64,000 nucleotides of DNA, from the NCBI GenBank assembly GCA_004764695.1, contig SMSO01000007.1:1805270-1869269 (forward strand), given 5' to 3'. The DNA is from Schizochytrium sp. TIO01. Its lineage: Eukaryota; Sar; Bigyra; Thraustochytrida; Thraustochytriidae. Shown here piece after piece: positions 54,583 to 64,000 of the stretch. The position numbers and the translations under genes are program-made. The notes below the pieces were generated by a model. The model had not been told where the DNA came from, did no database searches, and worked only from the letters and a program-made list of their open reading frames with translations. How positions within the stretch are numbered: position 1 is the first letter of the stretch; every line of letters begins with the position of its first letter.

Positions 54583-57500
54583 AAAACAACTGGGCCAGTG
54601 ATGAGCATCGATCACTGTTCTGTCTGTCAGCACGCTTCAGGTAGCTCGCTAGATACCCGGTTTGTGGATGTGGCGAGCTTCTTCAAGCTGTACTGGCAGG
54701 GCGCCCAACATCTGCAAGTCATCGTGGTGTCCAGCCGCCAGACAGACTCCACACGTAGGCGCCAATGGCCGGCCTGCTTCTCTGGGTGCCAGAGGTTTCG
54801 GACGATCCTCAGCCGCACGTTGCCTCCGCTGACGATAACTTACATTACCTCAGCTTAGTTTCTTTTAATAAATAGCTCATGCTCACTTGCACTGTTTCTG
54901 CAACAGAAGATAGGCTTGAGGTTGGATAACCAAGCGCGGTGGATATAATGTGTAATGCTGCGAGGGCGGAACAGCTTTGGCGGAGGCAGAGGTCACATGG
55001 GTAATCAATGGGGCTTCGAACTTTGAAGTTCATTGAGAACAGGAGGTAACCTAAGCTGAGCTAGGAGTTTGGGGTCGATCATTCTGTATGTAAAGTGGGA
55101 AACTACAAAGCACGAGAGGTACCGCCTACTGTCCAGGCACCATTGGTCTGCAACCGAAGAAACTAACCAACAAATTAACGCAAGTCGAAACCCATATGGC
55201 TTTCGAATTTGTCCAGGTTGCGGCTTCGATTGGAGATTAGATGAGCTAAACACTTGAGATAATTGAAGCATTGCACCAACTGGCCATCACTGATGAAACA
55301 TCGCAAGAACCACTGTCGGGAAGACACCAAATCTAGGAGGGCAGCAAATATTCCATCCAAAATCTGGCGTTGTTGCCTTGGGTGCGGTTGATTGCAGTTG
55401 TTCTTACACCTAGAACGAAGTTATCGCTCGGGTTTACCTGTGTGAAACGAGGAGCAATCGAACTCAACGAGTTGCGAAGTTTCATTTCAACGGTTTGAAG
55501 AATGAAAAAGGTCATCTTGGCGTTCCTAGATTCCAATATCGAGCCGTGAATATGAATCATACGCGGTATGACGCGATGATAAACCTTGCTGCCTTGGCCG
55601 GTGAGACACAGACAACATAAGTAGAGAACAATTAGTCGATGGCCTGGAAAGGTGCAAATATCGTCTGCAATAACTTGGCAACTCTTAGATGGTGGGTTTG
55701 GTTCCAAAAAGTATCATTTATTTTACCAGGGCTTCCTTCCTTCTAGCGCTTCTCCTCAGCGCCAATACTTCGTCGTCATCACGTTTCCTGTTTCATGATT
55801 CGTGGAATCACGATTCACAACCGTAAGCATGAGGAATCCTTATTCCCATCATCAGTTTTTCTCGTGAACATGATTTCGTTTTATTTGTTGTTGTTTTGTT
55901 TTTAGTTAGAAAAAAAATAAAAAAATATTAATCTGCTTCCATCATCCAAATTCCATGCGACGGTCTGAGAGCTGAGAGGGGCATAAACAAAAACAACAGA
56001 AAAGAAAATGAACTTGAATAGTAAATCATGATTTTGCATTTCTATGAATCGAAGATGGTGAATCTGTTGGTTGTGCTCAACATAAGCCACTCAAAAGAGT
56101 TGGCGATGAAGAAGTACACTTTTGCAAGCAAACTCTTGGAATTTTCATGCATGTTTTTGATGTCACTCAATTTGCCCAACTCGAAAACCATCCTCAGAAA
56201 CAGCTGATGAGCGGACATCAACCTGCAGCTGGTAGAGAATAAATTTCATGATAGACCTCGATTCACTCGAGTGGGAACCTGATCAGATGCTGCATTGGCA
56301 TTCCAAATCCTCTGCCTGCTTACTGACTCAGTTCCGTAGAGAGAATTGCTGAGGTCAGTGCCTCCGTCTTGAGCCCATGTTCGGATCGGAGATCCCATCG
56401 CTAGAGCCGAGCAGTTGAGTCAGCGTATTGCCGTTGTTCCCCTGGTGCACGACTGGCCCATTGTCGTCGTGAACCAGAGCAAACCTAAGAACGAAGAACC
56501 CGAAGACAGTGGGCGGTTTGAGCGTGAAAGCGTCGCCTTCCAGCAGGGAATTGAGACCGGCGGTCCCTCGCGAGCCGAGTTTAGAGCATACGAGAGAACG
56601 GGCCAGGAGCGAAATCTCATTCTCGTTCATCGCGCAATGCACAAGCGACAGTGCCCGACTCGGCAGGTCTCAGCTCGAGCTCGATGCAAGGTGGCAATTT
56701 ATTCCTCTCGGTAAAAGAATCGAAGAGAAAGGACGCGGGTGGGCACATCTTCGCGGGCCAGATCTTGCCGTGAACTCGCATTCCTGTTTTTGCTTTCCTG
56801 CAGGAAATGGCCCACAACTTCGATGTGTTCTAGCAGTGCAATACTCCCAATCAGCAGTTTGAGGGTTATGCAGCTTTGAGTTCGCACTTAAACAAAAAAT
56901 GAAAGAACTGATGGATGCTGCAGAGTGATGGTTCAGGTGATGCAGATCGTTCTGCGATAGTTTTTATACGTATCGAAACAGCATCATCATAGGGAACAGT
57001 ACCTACCGCCACGAGGGATTTAATTAGTTTCGCCATCTTATATATGGTGCATGCGTGTGAACATGGCAAAGTAATCAATTCGCTTTTGATTGAATGTATT
57101 GCATCACTGAAGCAACTAGCTCAGGGTGATGAATAACTACCTTGGCATACTACTCCGTGGCGAAGGATGGTCGTCAGAGCAGAGTTTCCATGGGTGAGTG
57201 CAAAAGAGAAGATCAATTGGGTTCGGGTTGTTGCAAATTCGTTTTAGTACCTCCTCCTGACTTAACCAACGATTGAACTTTTTTGAAGAGGATCAATACT
57301 TTGGCCAATACTGCAGTACTCAACAATAGCAATTGAAGGGAGAGGGAGTTGAAGTGGCATACGCCGTGGTACACAATATGAGGCTTTTTAATTTCTTCTC
57401 ACAGTTCACGGCACAGCTTACGCAAGTGCGCCGACCATTCTCCGGGGTAAGGTAATGCCCCTATGAATCAAAGAGAGCTTTGTTCAAGTTGGATACGCTT

Positions 57501-58889
57501 ATTTTTAGTGTGGCTGCTCTTGGTCGCCACCTCTGATAGCCTCGACACCACACCCGAGTTGGCAGGAGTGATTTTGACGTACACCCCGAAAGAAGAAATA
57601 CGAAATTGACCTATCTTTGAGTTAAACTCAAGATTGCGCGACGGCAAAAGGAGTGGATGTTGACGAGTAGCACACCTTAGACAAAACTTCAAGGAGCTTC
57701 ATATCCAACAAGTTTCGAGCTTTCTATTAAATAATCTGAGCTTTTGGCTCTGATTCTTCGCATACACATGCTCTAAGCGGTAATTCTACCATGCCCAGTA
57801 TCCAGCAATCCTGCACTACAGCAGTGTACTCTCAGGTTGCACTACTAAACGGACAAATAGAACGAAACAGAACGACTCTGGCAGGCGACGGCGCAAACTT
57901 CTTTCCAATTGACTCGAAAACTTCTTGTCTTTTTTTTTTTTTTTTCCTTCTTTCCAACTATTCTTTAAAGATATCCTCTTGAGAGGTTTATTTTAAATGT
58001 TTGTTTTAAAGCGAGAACATGATTCAAACAATAAATACGAATTAAGATAAACCCCATTATTTACTTGCCTATACTGCTTTTATTCTACCCTATAATAATT
58101 TCAATGTAATCGATACTTCTTACTGTAGGGCTAGCACAACCACTAGTATCTCGGTCCTTTGTTTTCTTTCTGTTTCGTCTTTTATATTCATCATTTTAGA
58201 TATTACACTATTTTATTGAGACCTTCGTCGTCACACTCGTCATCGCCGTCGTCATCGATTCTGAGCTGCGCTCTACGTTGGTGCACTCGATACCTACTAC
58301 TGCTAGTACTGCACCTCCTTTCAACATGGATCATAAAGGACGCCACGGAATGCTTCAGGTAAAACTCGCTTTGATCCAATATCTCGCACGATATTGCATG
58401 AATCAATCCAAAGTTAAAAATACCGGTTTTGAGGTTGAGGACGACGAAATTGGCACCAAAGGCGTCAAAAGCTAAGAACAGAGAGTGGGTTCACTGATTG
58501 TGCGAAAGAAAATGGTACCCACCTCATGCATGCTAGGTCCGCATTTCTTTAGTAAGTCTAATGAAGAGCCTGAGAAGAGACTACATATCTTGCAAATTGA
58601 ATGACAAACTCTCAGAGACATCTTTCCCGAGTTACATTGTATTTTCAGTTTAATAAATACTTATTTTTAAAAGCAATTAAAAGAACACTTTAGTTATTTT
58701 AAAAAAAAAAAGAAAAAAAAAAAGAGAAGGTGAAAATTGATTAGAAGTGAAAACCCTCATCGAAAAGGGGAAATGAAATAAAGAAACCTGGCGATGAAAA
58801 TTGCAAACGTGGAAATCCCATTTCCTCTTTCTGCGCAAGGGCCACTGCCACCGCCATGCTCATAGGCACCTCACAGCAGGCTCTTTGTA

Positions 58890-58962
58890 CCCTATTTGCC
58901 ACATCCCATTGCCGACTCTGGCGATGATGGCATCTGTCTCAGAGGAGGTTTGGCAAATAGGG
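58890..58962. repeat. Inverted repeat with 12-bp perfect arms
   Basis: CCCTATTTGCCA at 58890-58901 and its exact reverse complement TGGCAAATAGGG at 58951-58962, with 49 nt between. It could form a hairpin in RNA. Flanking GGGCCAC words occur outside the arms in direct orientation. Confidence 0.7.
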
Positions 58963-60809
58963 CCACAGGCGATCTTTTCGAGATAGGAAAGCAGGCTTTA
59001 AAAAACAAAGTTAGTTGCCTTCTTTCTTCAAGAGGTCACACTGTCCCATCATAGTCCCCCAATCAGGGTTGGGTTTAGCCGACCGCGTGTCAAATCTCTG
59101 AATTGTCCCAAAACCGCTTCAGTAGTGCAGCAGTTGTAAAGGTGGGGCTGAGAAGTGGCCAGCCTCCGCCTCGCGGCCGCGGCCTTATCCCCCGGTTTTG
59201 CGTGGGTTTAAACGCACACACAATCCGTTTCGAGCGGCGGCTTCAGTCAAAGCACCTTCAAGTTTCCCGGTGCTCGTGTCCTTCATTGTTTCCCTTCAGG
59301 TCTCCAGAATGGGCGGCTCGGATAAACCGGGTGATCATTACGGGGAGTACAGAGGACGTTATAGCTGCCTGCCTCTGTAATGGCCCGCGAGACGTACGTG
59401 CAGAGCTCACCTCACTTTGGACTCGAAGTTTTTTTGCACATTCTTCGCATTCTGCTGAGGAGGGTCCCACTTTCAGGCCGCACGCATGATGCGTTGACGT
59501 GGATCGAGGATCTGATCACTATGAATAGGCTTTAGTCTGTGGGACTCGAGCTCTGGGCCGATTCCGAAAGGTTGGTAATGTTTTGCTCCAATCTGACGAC
59601 TGAGTTTTAAGTTTAATGTTATTTATTGTTAAAAAAATAAAATAAAATAAAAAATGAGACGCAGAGGGTAAAGATTGATGGGAGCAGCCTCTAATAAGAG
59701 GCGCTTCTGCTTCCGTGCGAGTCGTAGAAACTAAAGGGAAGTAGCTACTTGCTTACTGACGTACTTAAGTAGTTGGGATATTGGTGCACTCTATGTGCAA
59801 TGGGCGAGGCCAGTTAAAGAGGCTTATTTAGAATGCTTTTTGCACTATGTTTGTTTTACCTTACTTTATACTTTATGTTACTTTATGTTCTAATAATATA
59901 ATATGGAATAATATAATATGATATTGTATTTTTCATTTCATTTTAGTTTAGTTAGTTTAGTTTATGCTTATTGAAGAAGGTGTTGCTTACTTGGGCGGCC
60001 TGAGCAGAGCATCAACAAAGCTCCTTCGAATCATGGATGAGGTCGCAGAGCCTGGCGAATGTGGTTTTTGTACGATTTTATAAAATACGTCAAGCTTTTG
60101 CTTGTAGAAGTACCACAACATGTAGAACGAGTTAAAATCTTTACTCAAGCTAAGATAACTGCTAAAAGAGAAAAGCTTAAAAACTAGGATAAAAAACCAA
60201 TTAAACAAATCAACGCATTAGATAGATACCAAAGCGTATATATAAACCGTAGTAGTACGTGTGCGGAATAAAACTTGGGTGGTCACTCGACTTTTGGGTG
60301 TTGCCAATAAGTTATTTGTCTTCAGGACTCGTAGCCACAGCCATGGCTTTGGATTGCTCATGCTTCAATAAGCAAACTGCTTCTGCTATCCCCGCACAGC
60401 CATCGCATCGCTCATACTTAGGCCCCAGAACGACGTTTGATCCTCAACGAGAAATCCTGAAAACGAGAGGGTCCTTCGTAGATCAACAGATAATATGGCT
60501 GATATGAAGGCAGGTACCGCAGAAGACGCCTGAGATCATGTTTTTGACAACAAACTCGTACTACATAGGTATATCTTGCTGCACTCAGGCGTATGTGATC
60601 GTGCGTTGCGTATGCTTTGGCACCGTCGTAGACAGTGCAACCATCTTGAGCTGGAGATAGGCAGTAGTACAGATATACTGCGTCTCTGGGTCTGTGCGCC
60701 TGCGCAAGAGGCCGTGTCCTTTTCCGATGTCCTTTATATCTATGAACAGAGGAGAGAAGGAGAGAAAAGAGAAAGGATGCTCGCTACTGGTGGATAGGTG
60801 GCTACTAGA

Positions 60810-60918
60810 GCAATGCAAAGCAATGCAAAGCAATGCAATGCAAAGCAAAGCAATGAAAAGCAAAGCAAATGCAAAGCAATACAAAGCAAAGCAAAGCGAT
60901 GCGATGCGATGCGATGAA
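60810..60918 (+). repeat. AATGC/AAAGC word array (copy 3)
   Basis: GCAATGCAAA-type 10-bp units degrade into AAAGC and AATGC pentamers and finish in four GATGC units. It has the same words and strand sense as the 53-kb array. Confidence 0.9.
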
Positions 60919-61122
60919 ATGAGATGGATGATGATGTTATTATCCTCTGCTCCAATTGATTAAAAAATAAAATAAAAATGATTTTGCATTAAGCCTGTAA
61001 TGTTTTAGATCTAAAAATGTGTCGCAGGAAAACTGGTTTATGAAAGAAGAAAAGAAAAGAAGTGGTCAAAGGCAACAGATTCATGCACCTGGTGCTTCTA
61101 TGAAGTAAAACTGTCTTTCTCT

Positions 61123-61159
61123 ACTAGCTAGCTAGCTAGCTAGCTAGCCAGCCAGCTAG
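61123..61159. repeat. CTAG/CCAG microsatellite
   Basis: Self-complementary CTAG run of about seven units ending in CCAG units. Shorter runs of the same word occur at 34343-34353 and 51469-51490. Confidence 0.9.
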
Positions 61160-61732
61160 GCGACTCATTGACTGATCTAATTATTGATTTTCGTTTCTTT
61201 TTATTTATTTATTATTATTATTTTTAAATTAAATACTTTTGGCCAAAAAAAGAAAAAGAAAAAAAGAGACCTGTTGCTTACTTTGAGGAATAAAATAAAA
61301 ATGAACTATATCAAAAAATAATCCCAATGTCTGAGACATCGCTCATTACCCTTAGGAGTTGCGGATTGGGCCTTCTATTCGTGATGATTACGTCTTAGTG
61401 CTTACTCAAACGGACCATTTGGGTTTATTCGAAAGAGACAAGATTTAATCATCTTTTAAAAACGAATTAAATATCAAACCTGAAACTAATATTTCCTTTT
61501 TTAAAAGAAGTAAATAAAAAGTTGGATAATATAACTGCCATTCAACTGTTCTTATTGCCCAAGTCGATACTACAGTAATGCATGCATGCACCTGCTCGCT
61601 TTAAGCTTACACACCACCGCTTGCAGAGAGATAAGCGGCATTATATGTGTTGGGTCGCGAGGCACACTCAAGGCATGGAAATCTTTGGTTGATGCAAATC
61701 ACATGACGACGACTCATTGATCTTGAAGAATA

Positions 61733-61733
<1 letters not shown>

Positions 61734-61764
<31 letters not shown>

Positions 61765-61766
61765 AT
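61734..61766. repeat. CTG/GAT compound microsatellite
   Basis: Seven CTG units passing into four GAT units. Confidence 0.9.
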
Positions 61767-62698
61767 GGAATCGATCACGATAATGGATGAGCCGGCATCT
61801 TTAATTTTTCCTTCCAGCAAAACCTTGTTCTTGGAAAAAGCAACACTCGGCAGCACTAGACGCAAGCGGGTTATGATGATGGATGATAAAGGGCAACGAC
61901 ATCATATCGTTGGTGGTCCTGTCAAGTCGCCAGGGAATCGCAGACTCGACAGGAAAGCAGGGACTGCTTCTGCTCCTGGGTAAGTACCTACATTCGAGGC
62001 TCAAGATGTTGCTTGCGTAGAGTAAGAGTGGAAAAGAGTAACAGTCTAAGGGATGATTATAAATCCCTCGGCTTGTATTTAATTTGATTAAATGTTATAT
62101 TAAAAAAATACTATAGGTTTCCTATCAGGGACTAGATGAAGAAAATGCTTTAGCATTGATTATATAGTTTCTTATTACTTTAATTTCTTTTTGAAAGGGA
62201 CACTGTTTTAACTTACAATTTTTCTTTTAAATAATAATAAAATAATAAAATACATGTAATATTCCGTTCTCTACCTTTTCCTTTGCCTACTAAGGAAAGG
62301 CTCTGACGGCGATAAATCCATGTGTGACGCAGTACGTGGGAAAGGAGGGCGCTATGCGAGTATGTTCTCTCGGCATCTCGAGTTGTCGAGGGTCCCCGCG
62401 CGCAAAATCGCCATAATCTCAGTTTTTCTTTTTTCCTTTCAATGACTAGATGAACTTTCCTTAATAGATAAATAAATAAACAAACAAACAAATAAATAAT
62501 ATTATAAACCTCTTTAGCGTGCTTATCTTCCAATTATAGAAGGAGCATAGGCAGTAGTAGCGCAGGCGTTTATTTAGTTTCTAATTTAAGGCTTTAAGTT
62601 CATGGAAGAAGAAAAGTGAAAATTAAAAGATATTTTATCTTGATTTAGTTATCATGGCTTATAAAATGGCGAGTAATGTTTGCAAAGGCCTTCAAGGC

Positions 62699-62779
62699 AA
62701 GACAAGCAAGGCAAGGCAAACAAACAAGCAAGCAAGCAAATCCAAATCGATCTCAATCTCGATCGATCGATCGATCGAG
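62699..62779. repeat. GGCAA/AAGC and GATC runs in transhydrogenase leader
   Basis: Imperfect GCAAG/AAGC words (62699-62748) and a self-complementary GATC run (about 62759-62778), ending some 40 nt before the presumed start codon. Confidence 0.8.
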
Positions 62780-62817
62780 TGCGAGTCCGTTCCGCCCTGC
62801 GTTTCCTCGGACCCGCG

Positions 62818-64000
62818 ATGGTGGTCGCCACGCCCTCGATGGCGCTTTCGCGCGGCCTCTCGCGCCAGCCTGCCTTGATGCTCTCGATGGCCTCCCAGTC
62901 TGCCGGCCGCCATGGTCTTCGGGCTATCGCCTCTACCTCCTTCTCTACCTCCTCCTCCCCGAGCCTCCGCATTGGTGTGCTTAAGGAGCCCGAGGCTCGC
63001 GTCGGTATGGTCCCTGAAAACCTTGACAAGCTCATCAAGAAGGGCGCTGAGGTCCGCGTCCAGGATGGTGCCGGTGCTGAAGCTGGCTTCTCCAACTCTC
63101 AGTACGAGGCCGTCGGCGCCAAGATCGTCGGCCGTGATGACGTGTGGAAGTCCGATGTCGTCGTCTCCGTGAACAAGCCTGCCAACGAGGAGCTTTCTAA
63201 GCTCGAGAACCGCATGATCGTTTCCCAGCTTCAGGCCCGCAACGACCCTTCGATCTACGATCTTCTCGCCAAGCAGAATGCATCCGGTATGTCCCTCGAC
63301 ATGCTCTTGCGTACCCTCTCTCGTGGCCAGGCCTTCGACGTTCTCAGTTCCCAGGCCAACGTCGCTGGATACAGGTCTGTCATCGAGGCAGGATACCAAT
63401 TCCAGCGTCCTTTCGCAGGCCAGATGACCGCCGCAGGCCGCATCAACCCTGCTCGAGTCCTTGTGTGCGGTACCGGTGTTGCTGGTCTCGCAGCCATCCA
63501 GGCTGCCAAGAACCTTGGTGCCATTGTGAACGCGTTCGATGTTCGCGCAGCTGCTGCAGAGCAGGTCCAGTCGATGGGAGCTACCTTCCTCAAGGTCGAG
63601 AGCGAGGAAGATGGTTCTGCCGCAGGTGGATACGCAAAGGAGATGTCTGCTGAGTGGTTCGAGGCGGCACGCAAGATGCTCCTCAAAGAGGCTGCTAAGA
63701 CTGACATTATCATCACAACTGCTCAGATTCCCGGTAAGAAGGCCCCGCTGCTCATCACCAAGGAGATGGTCGAAGCCATGCCCAGCGGTGGTGTGACTGT
63801 CGATCTTGCGGCGTCTACCGGAGGCAACGTTGAGACCACCGTCGCTGACAAGGTCGTGCAGGTGACTGGCAAGAACGGCCAGCTCATCAACTGCGTCGGC
63901 TACAGCAACATGCCTGCTCGCATGGCTTCCGTTGCTAGTACCCTGTACGGTGGCAACGTGTCTAAGCTTCTGCTCAGCATGTACGACAAGGAGGGCAACT
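62818..64000 (+). CDS. NNT: Mitochondrial NAD(P) transhydrogenase, N-terminal part (3' end outside window)
   Basis: The frame starts at the ATG at 62818, the first Met after the last upstream in-frame stop, and is open to the window edge (394 codons). The first 45 residues (MVVATPSMALSRGLSRQP..., then Ser/Thr-rich) look like a mitochondrial presequence. The AlaDH/PNT N-terminal domain follows: LRIGVLKEPEARVGMVPEN, KKGAEVRVQDGAGAEAGFSN and VVVSVNKP. Its NAD-binding part has VLVCGTGVAGLAAIQAAKNL at about 213-232, FDVRAAAEQVQSMGA, GGYAKEMSAEW, IPGKKAPLLITKEMV and VDLAASTGGNVE. These match domain I of proton-translocating transhydrogenase, which drives NADPH formation from NADH across the inner mitochondrial membrane. 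The membrane and NADP domains lie beyond the window. GC content and codon use rise sharply relative to the spacer. Internal in-frame ATGs at 62839 and 62878 are alternative starts. Confidence 0.93.
   Translation, partial: MVVATPSMALSRGLSRQPALMLSMASQSAGRHGLRAIASTSFSTSSSPSLRIGVLKEPEARVGMVPENLDKLIKKGAEVRVQDGAGAEAGFSNSQYEAVGAKIVGRDDVWKSDVVVSVNKPANEELSKLENRMIVSQLQARNDPSIYDLLAKQNASGMSLDMLLRTLSRGQAFDVLSSQANVAGYRSVIEAGYQFQRPFAGQMTAAGRINPARVLVCGTGVAGLAAIQAAKNLGAIVNAFDVRAAAAEQVQSMGATFLKVESEEDGSAAGGYAKEMSAEWFEAARKMLLKEAAKTDIIITTAQIPGKKAPLLITKEMVEAMPSGGVTVDLAASTGGNVETTVADKVVQVTGKNGQLINCVGYSNMPARMASVASTLYGGNVSKLLLSMYDKEGN

Larger units (their letters stand above)
53401..60809. other. Spacer without recognised genes
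   Basis: About 7.4 kb. Moderately open frames (53370-53756 +, 128 codons; 54397-54858 +, 153 codons; 59103-59489 +, 128 codons; 56355-56862 on both strands) have no recognisable domains. It contains a 7-bp ATTTTAC array (54544-54582), poly-T (57931-57946), poly-A (58700-58723) and a 12-bp inverted repeat (58890-58962). GC rises locally at 59130-59500 without a gene I can name. Confidence 0.35.
60919..62817. other. Spacer upstream of the transhydrogenase gene
   Basis: AT-rich, with CTAG (61123-61159), CTG/GAT (61734-61766), AAAT/AAAC (62467-62498) and AAGC/GATC (62699-62779) runs. The promoter and 5' leader of the transhydrogenase should lie in its last part. Open frames here are unrecognised. 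Confidence 0.4.

Noticed and set aside
60585-60963. Frames reading as AMQSKAMQSNAM or ALLCIALH
   Set aside because: Translation of the third word array; no flanking protein-like sequence.
42902-61159. CRISPR-like arrays among the tandem repeats
   Set aside because: Repeats are contiguous with no unique spacers, and the genome is eukaryotic; these are micro- and minisatellites.
16493-62817. Transposons or retroelements in the large spacers
   Set aside because: No reverse transcriptase, integrase or transposase motif, no long terminal repeats and no target-site duplication were visible. Very old relics cannot be excluded by eye.
62652-63716. Minus-strand frames of 147-235 codons over the transhydrogenase
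   Set aside because: Shadows of the forward NNT frame, which matches the family throughout.
1-64000. tRNA, rRNA, snRNA or SECIS elements
   Set aside because: I scanned by eye for GGTTCRA-type B boxes, U6/U2 starts and SECIS cores. Scattered TTCGA words occur (for example near 21125, 36495 and 45375), but none has paired acceptor and T stems. tRNAscan-SE, Rfam and SECISearch would be decisive.

Overview
The window is nuclear DNA of a eukaryotic microbe. Its genes are long single reading frames with little sign of introns, separated by AT-rich, microsatellite-rich spacers on both strands. The gene set is a MOB1 fragment, an ACL5-type thermospermine synthase, a Cet1-like (tunnel-type) RNA triphosphatase fused to a cap methyltransferase, eEFSec, glutamate decarboxylase, a TPR protein of the RMDN type and a mitochondrial NAD(P) transhydrogenase. 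Together with the near absence of introns this fits a stramenopile protist, most likely a labyrinthulomycete (thraustochytrid). That placement is inference from gene content; no marker sequence in the window settles it.

Layout. 1-16.5 kb is gene-dense: MOB1 3' end (+), thermospermine synthase (-), capping triphosphatase/methyltransferase (+), F-box/LRR protein (-), D-aminoacyl-tRNA deacylase with a ribosome-binding-like tail (+), F-box/kinesin (-), PDZ-PH protein (-). 16.5-22.3 kb is almost empty. 22.3-28.4 kb holds two paralogous multipass membrane proteins (TLC-like), the second broken by one extra base. 29.4-32.2 kb holds a tightly convergent pair, eEFSec (+) and an RMDN-like TPR protein (-), with only 18 nt between stop codons. 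38.2-39.7 kb is glutamate decarboxylase (-). From 39.7 to 62.8 kb I recognise no conserved gene. That block contains microsatellites, three related arrays built from AATGC/AAAGC words, a decayed roughly 1-kb repeat family and some GC-rich open frames. The last 1.2 kb is the 5' part of a mitochondrial transhydrogenase that runs off the window.

How the genes relate. There is no operon-like or pathway cluster. Several genes concern RNA and translation (cap formation, proofreading of D-aminoacyl-tRNA, selenocysteine insertion), and two carry F-box-like N-termini that suggest ubiquitin-ligase adaptors. The most unusual content is domain architecture: an F-box joined to a kinesin motor, a triphosphatase joined to a cap methyltransferase with no guanylyltransferase between them, and a DTD enzyme with a PYM/eIF2A-like helical tail. 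No transposase, reverse transcriptase, CRISPR array, rRNA or convincing tRNA was found by eye.
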